NCBI GenBank assembly: GCA_031772625.1
Contig: CM062816.1
Coordinates: 827,496,556-827,560,555, forward strand
Direction of reading: 5' to 3'
Source: Pinus tabuliformis
Taxonomy: Eukaryota; Streptophyta; Pinopsida; Pinales; Pinaceae
DNA length: 64,000 nt
The position numbers and the translations under genes were made by a program. Positions 12,059 through 25,050 of the stretch are shown here, one piece after another. The first letter of the stretch is position 1, and every line of letters starts with the position of its first letter. The notes under the pieces are model-generated. The model was not told the origin of the DNA, did no database searches, and saw only the letters and a program-made list of their open reading frames with translations.

Positions 12059-12949
12059 TGTTGATGGTGCTGGACCTGCCAACATGTCAGGGGATCTCGC
12101 CGGTAAGAAGTCCCAACTAGACCTCAGACTGTTTGGTGTAGGAGATCCAGCAGTGGGTCGTACGGTATCACCTTGAACACGGTTGCGCATAGAGGCAAGT
12201 AAGATGTCCCTATTGGTAGCAAGGGTGTGACATATGCAGCAAGTCAAGGAAGGTTCATGAACGGTTCTAACATGCGGAGGTTGAGGTGAGTGCACCCCTT
12301 GGAAACCTATGAAAGTGTGGAGTTAAGAAGGGAACACATGAGCAAAGATGCATCACAAACTGGAAGGCAAGTAATACAACAATCCAAAGTGATGGTTAAA
12401 CCAACATCACATTTCAATAAGATTCATACATACTTATATAGGAAATCCATACATGCATGTGTAACCAAATAGATACATATATCATTTAGAGCAAGCAAGA
12501 TAGTTGAAATACAATACGACATATGCATTAAACATGTTGGATCTATTATATTAAGAAGTGAAAGTTATAATCATATAGTACAACCATGACCAACCACTAG
12601 TTCTAACAGTGGAACGTTACAGTCGCTTTCACCTGCTCCTCCAAAGAGATATATTAGCGTTGCATAGTGGCGAAGCCAAGGCTTGTTACAATACTCTCCA
12701 AGATTTCTCTAAGATACTCCTATCAGAAGCTTGGCTCACCAAAATCCTCTACATGAGTTATGAGGGACTATATATAACAAAGGGTGGGGTGGCCCTTGAA
12801 ATTCCCCTTTGTGGTTGTTCATCTACCCTCGTGACTCTTCATCTACTCTATGACTGTTACATTCAACTATCGACACTTGAACTTCCACTTGACATGAGGT
12901 TACATACAATCTGCACATGTACCCATGTGAGACAAAATAGGCTTGAGCC

Positions 12950-15900
12950 AGCCATGCAAGACATCACTATGACTCAGACAACTATGAGAAGACCACCTCT
13001 TCGACATCCTCATGATGGTTGATGGTGGTGAATTGATGCCAAGCTTGGTAGTTCATGATGGTGTTCGTGTACTCTGTGGTGACATCTTTCTGGAAGCGAA
13101 GTCCATCTCGTTTGATAACATGCACATCATTGTCTTAAGTGCGGTTGGACCAGCGACATACTGATGCATGATGTATGCACAAATCACCAAGTTTGTACTG
13201 GTGTCTATGTGCATCAACTCCTCAAAGTATGAATCAAGCTCTAGTCAAAATTATGCCTTTGTCTTTGCCCTGGTGAGTGTACCAATAGATGGGATTGCAT
13301 GTGCATGCACAACAACATCCATACTCTTGAATACCCATGCATGGGAAGCCTGTAGACTAGCGATGAGTTGCAGGAGATCTTCATAGTTCTAGATCTGGAT
13401 GCATGCCTTCAACTTGACCGCACAAGGCTTCATCATCTTGGGCAAGTGTAATGGGGCTCCCTTGTATCTCATTGTCCATGTTTGCATGTAGTCAACAACA
13501 GCATGCACGTTTGACAAGATACATGCTCTCCTAGCACATCGCAGCTGCCAACCATTGAGATGGACAACTGCCTTATGCACGGTACCAAATTTAGAATACA
13601 ACTCCCGCATTAATGTCTCAAGGGACAATACTTCATCCTGTATCACTTTCTTCAACTCTACTCGAATGGATGTTCTAACCAATTCTCCTCCTTGCTTGGC
13701 CATCTATAACTCCTTAGCCATTCGCTCATTCTTAGTTATCAATAAGTGAACATTTGAGCTAGTGGCTTTGGCATATGCTCTTGTAGCATCGGTCAATGTT
13801 GTTGGTGCTTGTGCAAGTCAGACACAATCACTTGTTCTTCCAACTACGTAGGAGATGTTTTGTCATCAAAAGTAGACACTTTGTGAGATTACACAACTCT
13901 ATGTTGTGACTCGTCAAATGATATGTTATGCATCTCTCCTTCCATATTGTTTCCAAGGATCTCAGTATCTCCTTGATTGCTTGGGACTTGCTCTGCTTGC
14001 GGATCCAGTGAAGCTGGTGGGTTGACCTCTTGGTGGTAAGGCATGAGGTCGATGTCTTGATCTAAATCTTGCTACTCCATATCCATATCCATCTACTCAA
14101 GTTCTTGTTCAATCTCTTGAGCGAAGTCCTACTCCTATGGCTGCTCACCTTGTCTGCTTGGTTCTAGTTGTTCAGATGAGTCTACTACCTGTACAGGTGC
14201 AGTTTCATCTGTGTGTACATGTTGTGCCCCTTGTTGTACCTGTTCTTGCTACGCTTCCTTCTCCTGCATGAAGAGCTCCTATTCTTTTCAGAGTTTCTCC
14301 TTCAACTCATGCAACTCCTTCATTGTTTCCTCCATTCTCTATTTTTCTCTCTGCCTTTGCGCGTTCCTCCTATTGCAATTTTGCCTCTTCACCTCTATTT
14401 CCAAAGCTACTTTCTACACAAGTGGGTCTACTCTGAACTTGCAACTTTTTTCTACCTCTGCACTGTCGACAATCTTTCTCTTGCCTTTTTCGTGCACCGG
14501 TATGTTTACCTCTGCTACTGCTACTGCTCGTGCTTTCCTAGATGTTGCTTCATGCTACTTCACCAACCCTTCCACAGCAATGCCACCGGTTCATTGGGCT
14601 TGGAGAACTTGTAACAATATCTCCATGGGTCTTCCTCTGCCCAATGACATGCCCCGTGCATGCACTAAAACTATACTCTCGCGCAGTGATCTTTCACAAA
14701 AAAATGCGGGTCATACAAATTGAAGCTTCGAAGATCGAAAGGATATTTCTTGATCTCTTCTATTTCGACATCCGCATGCTTGAGGTTTTGTATCTTGTAA
14801 AACCCAATCCGCAATGGAAGAGTGGGCCAAGGTTCCTTCTTCTTCCAGTGCAACCTAGATGACAGTCCTGCAGAGATGTGGTATGATACTTCTTTCATGA
14901 TGAACTTATCCATGGCAAACTTCAAAAAAACATGAGGAGGCTTCTACATGTTTTAAATCCATATGAAGGTGCCAGACAGTGAGGCATACCAATCTGCTAT
15001 GTCGATAGTGCCTCCATCGTTGCCTTCAACATGCAAGGTGGATCCTACTCAAATATCATCTTGTACATCAGGGTGAAAAAATGATCTGACAGCTGTGTGA
15101 TGACTCCTCTGAAGCTACATTTAGACAACATTCTACAATATGTATTCACAGAGGCTTCCACTGATGTCCATGCCCACTTCAAGCCCGAGAACTCCTGACA
15201 AGCAAAGATTGCATCCAAGATGTAAGTGGACATGTATATTTATGTTTACTGACCTTTGGGCGACTACCAATATCTTGTTACATGTTCCTTCAGCCTATGA
15301 GCCAACATCTCGAACTAATTGCATGCTTCACCTTCACTGGCCAATTGGTCCAACGCGATCACCCAACTCTGCAGGAAGGTCTCTGTGCTCTCTTGGCCAT
15401 ACAAGTGACATACAAAGATGATCAAGTACTTATACCCCTTCTACAGTATCTTCGTCTTGTAAATATATTTGGGTGTCATCGTGAATTTGGTTGGCTCCTT
15501 TACCCTGTTCTTCAAGATATCCATGGAGTTGGAATTGTTTTTGGGTATGCTGAAGGGAGTCTCCATGGTGATCACTAGCTTCGACATATGGTACATCTGT
15601 TGATAATCCTATGCACTGAAGGTAGAAATCTCTGTCCGGCTGACACTTCTCAATGTCATCATCTCAGGATCAATGTACGATACGATCCAATGTATCATGT
15701 CTACGCATGGGAATGCGGGATACCTACATGCAATTCGGTACAAGTCGGACCTGTGAAGGTTCACATAGACTTGGCAGTATTTGAGGTCTTCCCCGAATGT
15801 TCCTGAGAATGCATCATTGACCTCTCGCCATTTCAGCTTGACATCTTTGGTCACAATCAACTTGGTGTCTTCATAGATCGGCAAACTCGTAGACACTCAC

Positions 15901-16013
15901 TCAACTACTGCTCTAGTTGCACTTCTATTAGTGTCCTTTGATCCTGCTCTCTTGGAGGCAATTGATCCTGAACTGTTGAGAGATGGATGAACACCTCCTA
16001 TATCTGGAGACAT
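12950..16013 (-). pseudogene. Unrecognised ~1,020-codon LTR reading frame, 3' LTR copy
   Basis: A likely start is the minus-strand ATG at 16013 (MSPDIGGVHPSL), after which the frame stays mostly open. Readable blocks are NDAFSGTFGEDLKYCQVYVN (about 15830), YPAFPCVDMIHWIV (about 15710), a FVCHLYGQES segment near 15400, and the C-terminal KFGTVHKAVVHLNGWQ with YKGAPLHLPKMMKP (13440-13600). Two frameshifts lie between 15045 and 14670, and scattered stops are present. One TGA near 15892 stands where the other LTR copy has CGA. No Gag, protease, RT, integrase, envelope or helicase motif is visible. I do not recognise the family. It is in sense with the element, so it could have been expressed from the LTR promoter. 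Confidence 0.72.
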
Positions 16014-16089
16014 GGTGACATGCATGGAAAGAAATCTGCCAGCTAAAACCAAAGAAAACTTGAGGAACGACATGAAAAATACCTAGGGA

Positions 16090-16430
16090 TTGACTAGCAA
16101 GGATTGCACAATTTTCTTTGCGAAGCCAAGAGATTGACTGTCAGAACTGCGAAAAAAGTGATTCAAACTGTCGGGAAGTTGGTTGATTGTTGAAATTGCA
16201 TAATGTGCAATCCAAACTAGCTTGTTGGGTACTGGGATTGTGCAATGCGCAATTTCAGCTGGTAAGTGACGCAGGCCTAGGGACTACATTGCGCAATTTT
16301 CTGGGCCAGCAGTCACTGCCTCTTAGAATTATGGAAGACAAGACTGGAGGATAGACACCGGTCATAAATTCACATTTTCTGGGAGGAAGGCAAAGCCTTC
16401 CCTATCAGAATTGCGCAATGTTGTCTTGGT
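16090..16430. repeat. Palindrome cluster 1, 3' LTR copy
   Basis: Several copies of a motif near GAATTGCGCAATTTTCTGG occur, with perfect TTGCGCAA cores near 16287 and 16412. Decayed forms (TTGCACAA, TTGTGCAA) differ mainly at the central CpG. Spacing is roughly 40-100 bp. The cluster lies just upstream of the LTR reading frame on the minus strand. Confidence 0.75.
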
Positions 16431-17159
16431 GAGGCAGAGTCCAAGCCAAGGTTGCCCAAAACTATCGACGGGCAACTAAAAGCAAGTGAAGATGTGAATG
16501 CATCATGATACTGAGTGTAGGCAAGATTGAATGATCGTGCATGCAAACAATGAATGCAAGATTCTGAAAACATAACAACATGCATGTGTGTGAAACGAGT
16601 CGCTGAAACAGCGACTGTTCGTGCAAAACAATGTCATGCATGCGACCGCAGTGAGATGCTAATGAAAACTGAAACGGTGCTCATACAAGCTAATATGCAT
16701 GAAAATGACAACAAGCATTCATAGAAATCAAGTAGACAACACTCACACAAGCCAAAACAAAAAAAGTGACAGAAATACTACAAAAGACAAGTAAAGCGGA
16801 CTTACCCGGAAATAGTTGAGCTGGATGTGTCGAAGACTCCTGGATGTGATGTGGGATTTCAGAGCTCCAATATCGATGTGAAGAATGAGATCTGAAGTGT
16901 CGAATAAATAAGTTTGAATTTCATGACGCGCATGCCACAAATCCAGGAAAAAGAAACACTTGGAGGAAGGTTTCTAAAACGATCTTTGCATGTAACCTCC
17001 AACTGCTAAAAATAGATCCATAAACTCTAGGGATGCTTTTTTCATATTGATTTTTGCTACTTTGGGAAAAATAAACCCATGCATGTAGGTCAAGTTTTCT
17101 CCGTCCCGGGTGGAACAGGTCAACCTGAGGGCACGTGCAACAACCTGCTTGTTTGAGGG

Positions 17160-17420
17160 GAATTTTGGCACAATTTCTGAGAGGAAGCTAGATTGGTTGT
17201 CCAGACGGATTGCATAATTTCTGGGAGGAGCAGTTGACTGCTGCCCAGAATTGCGCAATTTATGAGCTGAGCTGTCTCGCTAGGCAAAATTGCACAATTT
17301 TCACTGGGAAGACTGTCTGACAGGATTGCACATTTTTTTATCCCAGCAGGCTGCTAGTCAGATTTACACAATTTCTGGAGGGAAGACTGGTTCCCCTCCA
17401 GAATTGCGCAATTTCCTGAG
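17160..17420. repeat. Palindrome cluster 2, 3' LTR copy
   Basis: About seven copies of the same motif lie at 35-45 bp spacing. Perfect cores are near 17248 and 17401, and the others have lost the central CpG. It sits at the start of the LTR on the minus strand, where U3 promoter elements are expected. Confidence 0.78.
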
Positions 17421-17632
17421 GGAACTCCTCAGCCAACAGTTGAACCAAGTCTGGAGAAGCATCATGTGAGGGGAGTGAAGTAAGCTATCACACACAAGTT
17501 GGCAAGCTACTAAAAAACCAATGAAGCTTGTGTACTTGACAGTGCAAGACATGCTGCTAAGGATGGTTGGTAGGGAGGCTCGAAAACAAAGCTAAGGAAA
17601 AATCTTGGAGGGTGATTGAAGCCGCTACAACA

Positions 17633-18945
17633 ATTGGTGACACACTGGTAGAACTCCAACTCTCTAAATGGACCTTGTTCATGAAAAGCAAGTCTAACAG
17701 CTCCAGAAGTATTTTTCAGTTCTCTGTTTGTCTTGGTTTCCACACTTGCTTGATTGTAAGATGTACCATCTTCCAAGCTCTTAGTCGGTTGACACACATT
17801 CCAAGCCAAGACAACATAGTTGCTTCAATTGGGGATAAGGGGTATATTGGTACACAAGCAGTATAGTCGTCAATGTTTTAGTTTCATCTTTGGTGTTGCT
17901 TCGCTGCCAGCAGGCCTGGACAGTACCCTAACAGAGTCACACAGGAACGCAAGCATCGCTCCACTACCAGCGAGCCTGGTCAGTACCCCGACGGAGTTAC
18001 TTGCATCACCTCTCTATGCAGGAAGTCTTTCTCTTCTTTTTCCTTATTCAGTTTTCATTTTTTTCGAAATTTTTCACTTTTCATTTTTTCATTTTTCATT
18101 TTTATAATCGTGCATAGAACTTATTCATTTCAGAAGTGGAAGATGGATATCAACTTATTGGGAGTAGAAGAGGTTGTTCCTTCATAGAATTAGTTTGTAT
18201 ATACCTCTGACGTGCTTGTTAATGTTTTCCCCCTCACCTTCCTCTACTTGACTGAGCTACCAAGGGTTAACCCAAAAACAACCAACTAGAGTATGTGACA
18301 CTAGTTAGCACACAAGCATTGTGTTTTCACCAAGGTTCACTTCGAACAGTATGTATTTTCCATCGACGTATCATGTACTGAAAATAACAAGTTCTTCATA
18401 CAGAGGCTAGACAACAGATAACCAAATATTGATAATTTCATAAGTCCTCTTGTACTTTACCCAGCTTTTTTCAAGAGTCACGCATAGTTTCATGCAAAAA
18501 TAACCTATGAACGTAAACAAATAAAAAAAAACAAAACAAAACAAAATCAAAAGTAAATGCAAAAGAAAAGGGAGTAAGAAAACAAGCAAAGAAGCAAACA
18601 AACATGCAAAGTAAGAAGCAAACAAGCATGCAAAAAAACAAACCCAAAAGCAAACACTACTCCTACTCTTAAGCTAACAGTGCATGGGCATGATCACGTG
18701 AAGTGATAGTTCCAATGTAGCCACCGGTGCATTGGTTGACCCATGTTAGTGAAGGCATGGTTCACAAACAACACACCTGTGAGAACCAACAAACAAGAAA
18801 TATATAGCAATGAAGACAAACACACTCCAAGTTTAAATTTGTCCACATAACATAATTGAGTGTAAGTGCATGACATGCAATCCATGGACTTATCGTGGTG
18901 TTGTGTGACACTGCATGCAGTTGTTAAGCATACACATACTCTTGA
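17633..18945 (-). other. 3' part of the giant-LTR element's centre, non-coding
   Basis: No coding signal. A 60-bp tandem duplication lies at 17881-18000 (shared core CCTGGNCAGTACCC). A purine-rich run on the minus strand lies at about 18040-18100. An A-rich tract on the plus strand with recurring AAGCAAACAAGCATGCAAA-like words lies at about 18520-18660. The bases next to the 3' LTR do not form a convincing polypurine tract. Confidence 0.6.
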
Positions 18946-19700
18946 CTATGGCATGCAATAAAATGAGAGAAGCAAAGACAACTTGCATCGTGCACGTGTG
19001 CTTTCTATGTAAGATTCCTCCAATGCATGAGCGATAGGATCATGTAGTTTGAGTGGAGGAAGCACAATTTGTGTGTGAGATTGATGTTCAATGCATACAA
19101 ATGAGTGATGAGGAGCCTTGGATGTTTCAACAAAATCCTGATCAGAAGTGAAACCAACCTCAGGGCAGTGAGGGCTTGGCATAACCATTAGCTCAGGCTA
19201 AAGTGCCTCGACAGTCTTGGGGGTTTTGACTTCGTCAACAGATAGATCATCATAAATAGGTGGCTTCAAAAAATCAACTATGATAGAATCATCATCGTTA
19301 TTGAATACAGGAGTAAAAAGATCATGACAGCTACGATCAACAAAATCAATTATTTCATTGGCATCCTCATGATCTGATGAATCAAATAGAGGGGTAGATG
19401 AGAAGTGGATAATTTCATAATTTCACTATCTGTGTTTCCAGAAAAGGCAGATGAAAAATCAAGTGGATTTTCAGTGAATAATTTTTCCTCTCCGTTGTCG
19501 GATGATGGACTGACATCCAGTGCGTTCTGTGAATAATCAACAATGGGTGCATCCGTAGACGGAGATACACATGTGAAATCATGGATGGAAAGTTCACCAA
19601 AGATATCAAGAAAGAATGAAGGGCGCTCGGACAAAAGGGAGTCATCCTTTGCCGAGTGTTGATGCTCAAGTTCCCAGTCACACTCTTCATGAATGACAAC
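18946..19700 (-). pseudogene. Acidic reading frame downstream of gag
   Basis: Minus-strand frames that join through one or two frameshifts encode an acidic, serine-rich stretch (LDIFGELSIHDFTCVSPSTD, DVSPSSDNGEEKLFTENPLD). A segment with PSPHCPEVGFTSDQDF and LKLHDPIAHALEESYIEST follows at 18960-19190. It lies where protease and RT would be expected in a complete element, but has none of their motifs. It may be the remainder of the gag polyprotein or a spacer protein. Its function is unknown. Confidence 0.5.
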
Positions 19701-19951
19701 GCATGTTAGTTATGCAACATCAACTCCATCGATGGCTTGATCCTCATTCACAAAAGTGTAGAGTCCAGGATGGAAGAACACAATATAATGCCATCCGAAG
19801 GATCATCCGAGTACGAAGATAGAGGTTGAGGTACAAAATGAATGTGATAACCCAATGGATTCACAACCAAGCTTGCGCAAAAATTGGAAGGAGTGATGTC
19901 AGGAGGATGTGACGGTTGAAAAGATGTGTGCGCCTACTCTCCCACACCACT

Positions 19952-20566
19952 CTACGATGGTGGAGCTATTTGATGAGGGGATGGCAGACAATCTCTTGTG
20001 GCGGCAACCGTATCCAATGGTGATTGTGCAAATCCATCATCGAAGTATGTTGAGTGGGGCTTGGGCTTGAACTTCTTCTTGGGATGGGCTGATTTGTTAA
20101 GGAAGTATTTGAATCTGTCCCAAAGATATGGAAATTTCATCTGACTTTTTGGAGCTTGAAACTATAACACATGGAAGTGTTCCCAAAATTCCATTGGCGA
20201 TTCATGCAGGACCTTCCATTGTTGTAATAGTTTTTGGTCAAGAGGTTCTAGATCAAAATGATGGAAAGTAGATTCAATGAGATCACATAATTGTTCAAGT
20301 GAGTGCACACTGCCAGGAGGCAATCTGCAACACCATCGTTGTGGGGATTCGTGAAGTGTGTATGATAGCAACAGACTGGCCTCTTCATCAGAGCATTCAT
20401 CTTCCTTGTCAAGTATGGCAAAGAAGTCTTGCAAGTACACAGGCCAGGCCACTTCGCCTTCACCATCATATGTGAATTCAGACAAGAAATCAAAAAACTC
20501 CCTCGCGATATTGAAAGGTTCGGAATGCGAAAGACATCATGGAGGGATGAGTGTAATATAATCCAT
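19952..20566 (-). pseudogene. gag of the giant-LTR element, decayed
   Basis: A likely start is the minus-strand ATG at 20566, about 50 bp beyond the PBS; its frame then stays open except for stops near 20539 and 20162. It has the layout of a retrotransposon gag domain. An N-terminal acidic region (EFTYDGEGEVAWPVYLQDFF) is followed by ESPQRWCCRLPPGSVHSLEQ, then LIESTFHHFD and ESPMEFWEHFHVL, which match the W...F...L...E..MEFWERF style of plant gypsy gags. A basic stretch (HPKKKFKPKP) follows. No zinc knuckle is visible. About 205 codons. It would form the particle around the RNA, with all enzymes supplied in trans. Confidence 0.75.
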
Positions 20567-20618
20567 GATAGATGTGAAAAGGTTCAAAACAATATGAGAA
20601 GACACAACTTTTCATCTG

Positions 20619-20636
20619 GCCCTCCTTCTAGCGCCA
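20619..20636 (-). other. Primer binding site, tRNA-Asn type
   Basis: On the minus strand, four bases after the LTR end, the sequence is TGGCGCTAGAAGGAGGGC. This is TGG (pairing with the CCA tail) plus 15 bases exactly complementary to the 3' end of the tRNA-Asn(GTT) encoded at 41335-41408. It fixes the orientation of the giant-LTR element. Confidence 0.9.
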
Positions 20637-21539
20637 AAAATGTTGATGGTGATGGACCCACAAACATGTCAAGAGATCTCCCCGGTAAGAAGTCCCAACT
20701 AGACCTTAGACCATTTGGTGTAGTAGTCCCAACATTGGGTCGTACAGTATCGCCTTGACCGTGGTTGTGCGCAGAGGCAAGTAAGACGTCCATGTTGGTA
20801 GCAAGGGTGTGACATATGCAACAAGTCAAGGAAGGTGCATGAACAGTTCTAACACATGGAGGTTGAGTTGAGTGCACTGGAAACCTGTGAAAGCACGGAG
20901 TTAAGAATGGAACAAAGGAGAAAAGATGCATCACAAACTAGAAGGAAAGTAAGCCAACAATCCAAAGTGATAGTTAAACCAACAACACATTTCAATAAGA
21001 TTCATACATACTTATATAGGAAAGACATACATGCATGCGTAACCAAACATATACATATATCATTTAGAGTAAACAAGATAATTTAAATACAATACGGCAT
21101 ATGCATGAAATGTGTTGGCTTTTTTATATTAATAAGTGAAAGTTCCAATCATACAGTATAATCATGACCAACCACTAGTCCTAACAGCAGAACGTTACAA
21201 GCACTGTTGCCTGCTCCTCCAAAGAGATATACTAGCTCTACACAATGGAGAAGCCAAGGCTCGTTATAATACTCTACAAGATTTCTCTAAGATACTCCTA
21301 TCAGAAGTTTGGCTGACCAAAATCCTCTACAATGAGTTATGAGGAACTATATATAGAAAAGGGTGGGGTGCCCCTTGAAATTCCCCTTTGTGACTATTCA
21401 TCTACCCTCATGACTCTTCATCTACTCTATGATTGTTACATTCAACTATCAACACTTGAACTTCCACTTGACAAGAGGTTACATACAATTTGCAGATGTA
21501 CCCATGTGAGAAAAAATAGGCTTGAGCAAACCATCCAAG

Positions 21540-24500
21540 ACATCATTATGGCTCAGACAATTGTAGGAAGACCAATTCTTCAACATCCTCATGATGGTTG
21601 ATGGTGGCGAACTAATGCCAAGCTTGGTAGTCTGTGATGGTGTCTGTGTACTCTGTGGTGACATCATTTTGGAAGCAAACTCTTACCTCCATCGCATCCG
21701 GGTACACTACCCAGGCTCCTTTATCCAACTCATCTGATAACATGCACATCATTGTCTTGAGTGTGGTCATACCAATGACATACTGATGCATGGTGTATGC
21801 ATTAATCACCAAGTTTTCATTGGTGGCTATGTGCATCAACTCCTCAAAGTATGAGTTAAGCTCCAGTCGAACTTATGCCTTTGTCTTTTCCTTGGTGAGC
21901 GTCCCAATAGATGGGATCGCATGTGTGCACAAAATAACATCCATACTCCTAAATACTCATGCATGGGAAGCCTATAGACTAGTGATGAGCTGCAGGATAT
22001 CTTCATAGTTCCAGATCTGACTCCAGATGCATGCCTTCAGCTCGACCGCTCTGGGCTTCATCATCTTGGGTAAGTACAATGGGGCTCCCTTGTATCTCAT
22101 TGTCCATGTTTTCTTGTATTCAATAGTGTATGCATGTTTGACAAGATATGTGCTCTCCTAGAACATCGTTGCTGCCAACCGTTGAGATGGACAACTACCT
22201 TATGAACGCTACCAAATTTGGAATACAACGGTTGCATGACTATCTCAAGGGACAATACTTCATCTGGTGTCGGCTTCTTCAACTCTTCTCGGGCGAATAT
22301 TGTAACCAATTATCCTCCTTGCTTGGCCGTATGTAACTCCTTAGCCATTCACTCGTTATCAACTATCAACAAGTGAACACTCAAGCTAGTGGCTTCGGCA
22401 TATGCTCTGGTAGCATCGACGAATGTTACTGGATGCTTGCGCGTGTCAGACACAATCACTCGTTCTTCCAATTACGTAGGAGATGTGTTGTCATAGGGAA
22501 TAGACACTCTACGAGATTACACAACTCTATGCTGCGACTCGTCGAATGATATGTTGTGGATATCTCCTTTCAGATTGTCTCCAAGGATCTCAGTGTCTCC
22601 TTGGTTGCTTGGGACTTTCTTTGCTTTCGAATCCGGTGAAGATGGTGGGTCGACCTCTTAGTGGTAAGGCATGAGGTCGATGTCTTGCTCTAACTCTTGT
22701 TGCTCCATATCTATATCCATCTACTCAAGTGCTTGTTCAATCTCTTGAGTGAAGTCCTCCTGCGACTTCTCACCCTGTCTGCTTGGTGCTAGCGGTTCGG
22801 ATGAGTCTACTACATGTACGAGCTAATTTTCATCTATCTGTACATGTTGTGCCCTCTATTGTACATGTTCTTGATGCGCTTCCTTCTCCTGGCTGCGCAA
22901 CTCCTGTTCCTTCCAGAGTTGCTCCTTCAACTCATGCAACTCCTTCATTGTTTCCTCCATTCTCTGTTTTTCTCTCTGCCTTTGTGCATTCCTCTTCTTG
23001 TGTTGTTGTCTCTTTGCCTCTATTGCCAAAGATGCTTTCTATACAAGTGGCTATGCTCTAAACTTGTAGCTCTGTTCTGCCTCTGCACTATCAACAATCT
23101 TTCTCTTACCTTTTTCATGCGATGGTATGTTTACCTCTGCTGCTGCTGCTGTTGGTGCTCTCCAGGATGTTTCTTCATGCTGCTTTGCTAACCATTCCAC
23201 AACGATGTTGACCGGTTCATTGTGCCTGGAGAAGTTGTAACAATATCTCCATGCGTCTTCCTCTGCCCAATTACATGCCCCGTGGATCCATTGAAATTGT
23301 ACTCTCGCACAGTGATTTTTCACAAGACAATGCGGGTCATACAGATTGAAGCATGAGATGTTGAAAGAATATTTCTTGATCTCCTCTATTTTGACATCTG
23401 CATGCTTGAGGTTCTGTATCTTGTACAACCCAATCCACAACTTAAGGGTGGGCCAAGGTGCCTTCCTCTTCCGGTGCAACCTAGCTGATAGTCCTACCGA
23501 GATGTGGTATGATACTTCTTGCATGACGAGCTTGTCCATGGCAAACTTCGACAAAACATGCAGAGGCTTCTCCGTGTTTTACATCTGTATGAAGGTGCCA
23601 GACGGTGAAGCATACCAATCCGCTATGTCGATCAGTGCCTCCATTTCTGCCTTCGAAATGCAAGGTGGATCCTGCTCAAATATCATCTTATACACCGTGG
23701 TGACAAAATGATCTCTCAAATGTGTGATGACTCCTTTAAAGATGCATTAGGACAAAATTCTACAATACATATTCACAAAGGTTTCTGCTGATGTCCATGC
23801 CCGCTTCAAGCTTGAGAACTCTTGACGAGCACAGATTGCATCCAAGATGTAAGCAAACGTGTAGATTTCTTCTTGCTAACCTTTGTGTGGCTGCCGAGCT
23901 CTTGTTACTTGTTCCTTCAGCCTATAAGCCAACATGTCGGACCAGTTGCATGCTTTTCCTTCACTGGCCAGTTGGTCCAACGCGATCACCCAACTCTACG
24001 AGAAAGTATCTCTACTCTCTTGGCCATACAAGAGACATGGAAAGATGACCAAGTACTGATACACCTTCCGTAGTACCTTCGTCTTCTAAATCTAGTTGGG
24101 TGTCATCCTGAATTTGGCTGGCTCCTTTACCTAGTTCTTCAAGATATCCCTGGAGTTGGCATTATTGCTGGGTATGCTGAAGGGTGTCTCCATGGTGACC
24201 ACTCACTTCAACATATGGTACATCTGATAATAATATTGTACCTTGAAGGTAGAAATATTTGTCCCACTGAAACTGCTCAATGTCATCATCTTGGGATCAA
24301 CGTGCAAGATGATCCAATGTATCATGTTTGCACATGGGAATGCGGGATACTTGCATGCAATCCAACACAAGCCGGACTTGTGAATGTTCACATAGACTTT
24401 TCGGTCTTCGAGTTATTCCCCAAATGTGCCTGAGAATGCATCATTGACCTCTTGCCATTTCAACTTGACATCTTTGTCTATGATCAACTTTGTGTCTTCA

Positions 24501-24640
24501 TAGATCAGCAAACTCGTAGACACTCGCTCAACTATTGCTCTAGTTGCACTTTCGCCGGTGTCCTTTGATCCTGCCCTCTTGGAGGCCATTGATCCTGAAC
24601 TACTAAGAGATGGACAAACACCTGCTATATCTGGAGACAT
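21540..24640 (-). pseudogene. Unrecognised ~1,020-codon LTR reading frame, 5' LTR copy
   Basis: This is the second copy of the LTR reading frame and the better one for its middle. One frame is maintained from the ATG near 24640 down to about 22115, with about eighteen stops. A frameshift then moves the C-terminal part (KAWMRYKG-like region to DYQAWH) to another frame, ending near 21540. Order: Ser-rich N-terminus; an aromatic-rich region with YPAFPCANMIHWI; KLVMQEVSYHISVGL and WPTLKLWIGLYKIQNLKHAD (23400-23550); a basic patch KGKRKIVDS; a coiled-coil-like stretch at 22860-23030 including EETMKELHELKEQLWKEQE; an acidic linker; then VVHLNGWQQRC (22170). Function unknown. Alternatives are a captured host gene, or an accessory ORF of the parent family. 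Confidence 0.72.
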
Positions 24641-24724
24641 GGCGACATGCATGGCAAGAAATTTGTCAGCTAAAACCAAAGCAAACTTGAGGAACGACAT
24701 GCAACATACCTGGGGATTGACTAG

Positions 24725-25050
24725 CAAGGATTACGCAATTTTCTCTAGGAGGATGAGAGACAAACTGTTGGAACTGCGCAAAAGGCAGTCTGGACTGTCG
24801 AGAGGCTGGTTGATTGTTGGAATTGCGCAATGCGCAATCCAGCCTGGCATGTTGGGTGCTGGGTTTGCACAATGCATAATTTCAGCTGGCAAGTGATGCA
24901 GGCCCAAGGACTGCATTGTGCAATTTTCTAGGCCAACGGTCACTGCATCTTATAATTGTGCAAGGCAAGACTGGAGGATAGTCACTAGCTAGAAATGCGC
25001 ATTTTCTGGGAAGAAGGAAGAGCCTTCCCTCTCATAATTGTGCAATTCTA
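24725..25050. repeat. Palindrome cluster 1, 5' LTR copy
   Basis: It is the counterpart of the cluster at 16090-16430. It includes a pair of adjacent cores near 24818-24838 (GAATTGCGCAATGCGCAAT) and several CpG-decayed copies to about 25045. Confidence 0.75.

Larger units (their letters stand above)
12059..17632 (-). repeat. 3' LTR of the giant-LTR element (5574 bp)
   Basis: It begins TGTTGATGG and ends CTACAACA, with 5-bp inverted ends TGTTG/CAACA. It aligns end to end with 20641-26244. By eye the first 240 bp differ at roughly 12% of sites, which points to an old insertion. On the minus strand it holds, in order, two clusters of TTGCGCAA palindromes, a decayed reading frame of about 1,020 codons, and about 0.9 kb with no features I can read. 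Such a long LTR is far above the few hundred to 2 kb usual in plants. Confidence 0.9.

Noticed and set aside
12059-12300. The CACTA letters at the right edge of the giant element (26243 onward) as a CACTA DNA transposon end
   Set aside because: The repeats are direct, not inverted, with TGTTG/CAACA ends, a tRNA-Asn PBS and a gag. CACTA only appears where the LTR end meets the flank.
14211-14723. Plus-strand frames rich in Cys, Ser, Phe and Leu in the giant LTR (also 22783-23191)
   Set aside because: They are the antisense of the coiled-coil part of the LTR reading frame. The minus strand has the better conserved protein in both LTRs.
17633-17660. TTGGTGACACACTGG after the left giant LTR as a plus-strand PBS
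   Set aside because: It matches no tRNA end I can verify, whereas the other inner boundary has an exact tRNA-Asn PBS on the minus strand followed by gag.
18407-18653. Minus-strand frames rich in Phe, Leu and Cys, resembling membrane segments
   Set aside because: They come from an A/C-rich low-complexity tract, which always gives Phe/Leu/Cys-rich antisense frames. No homology and no conserved start.
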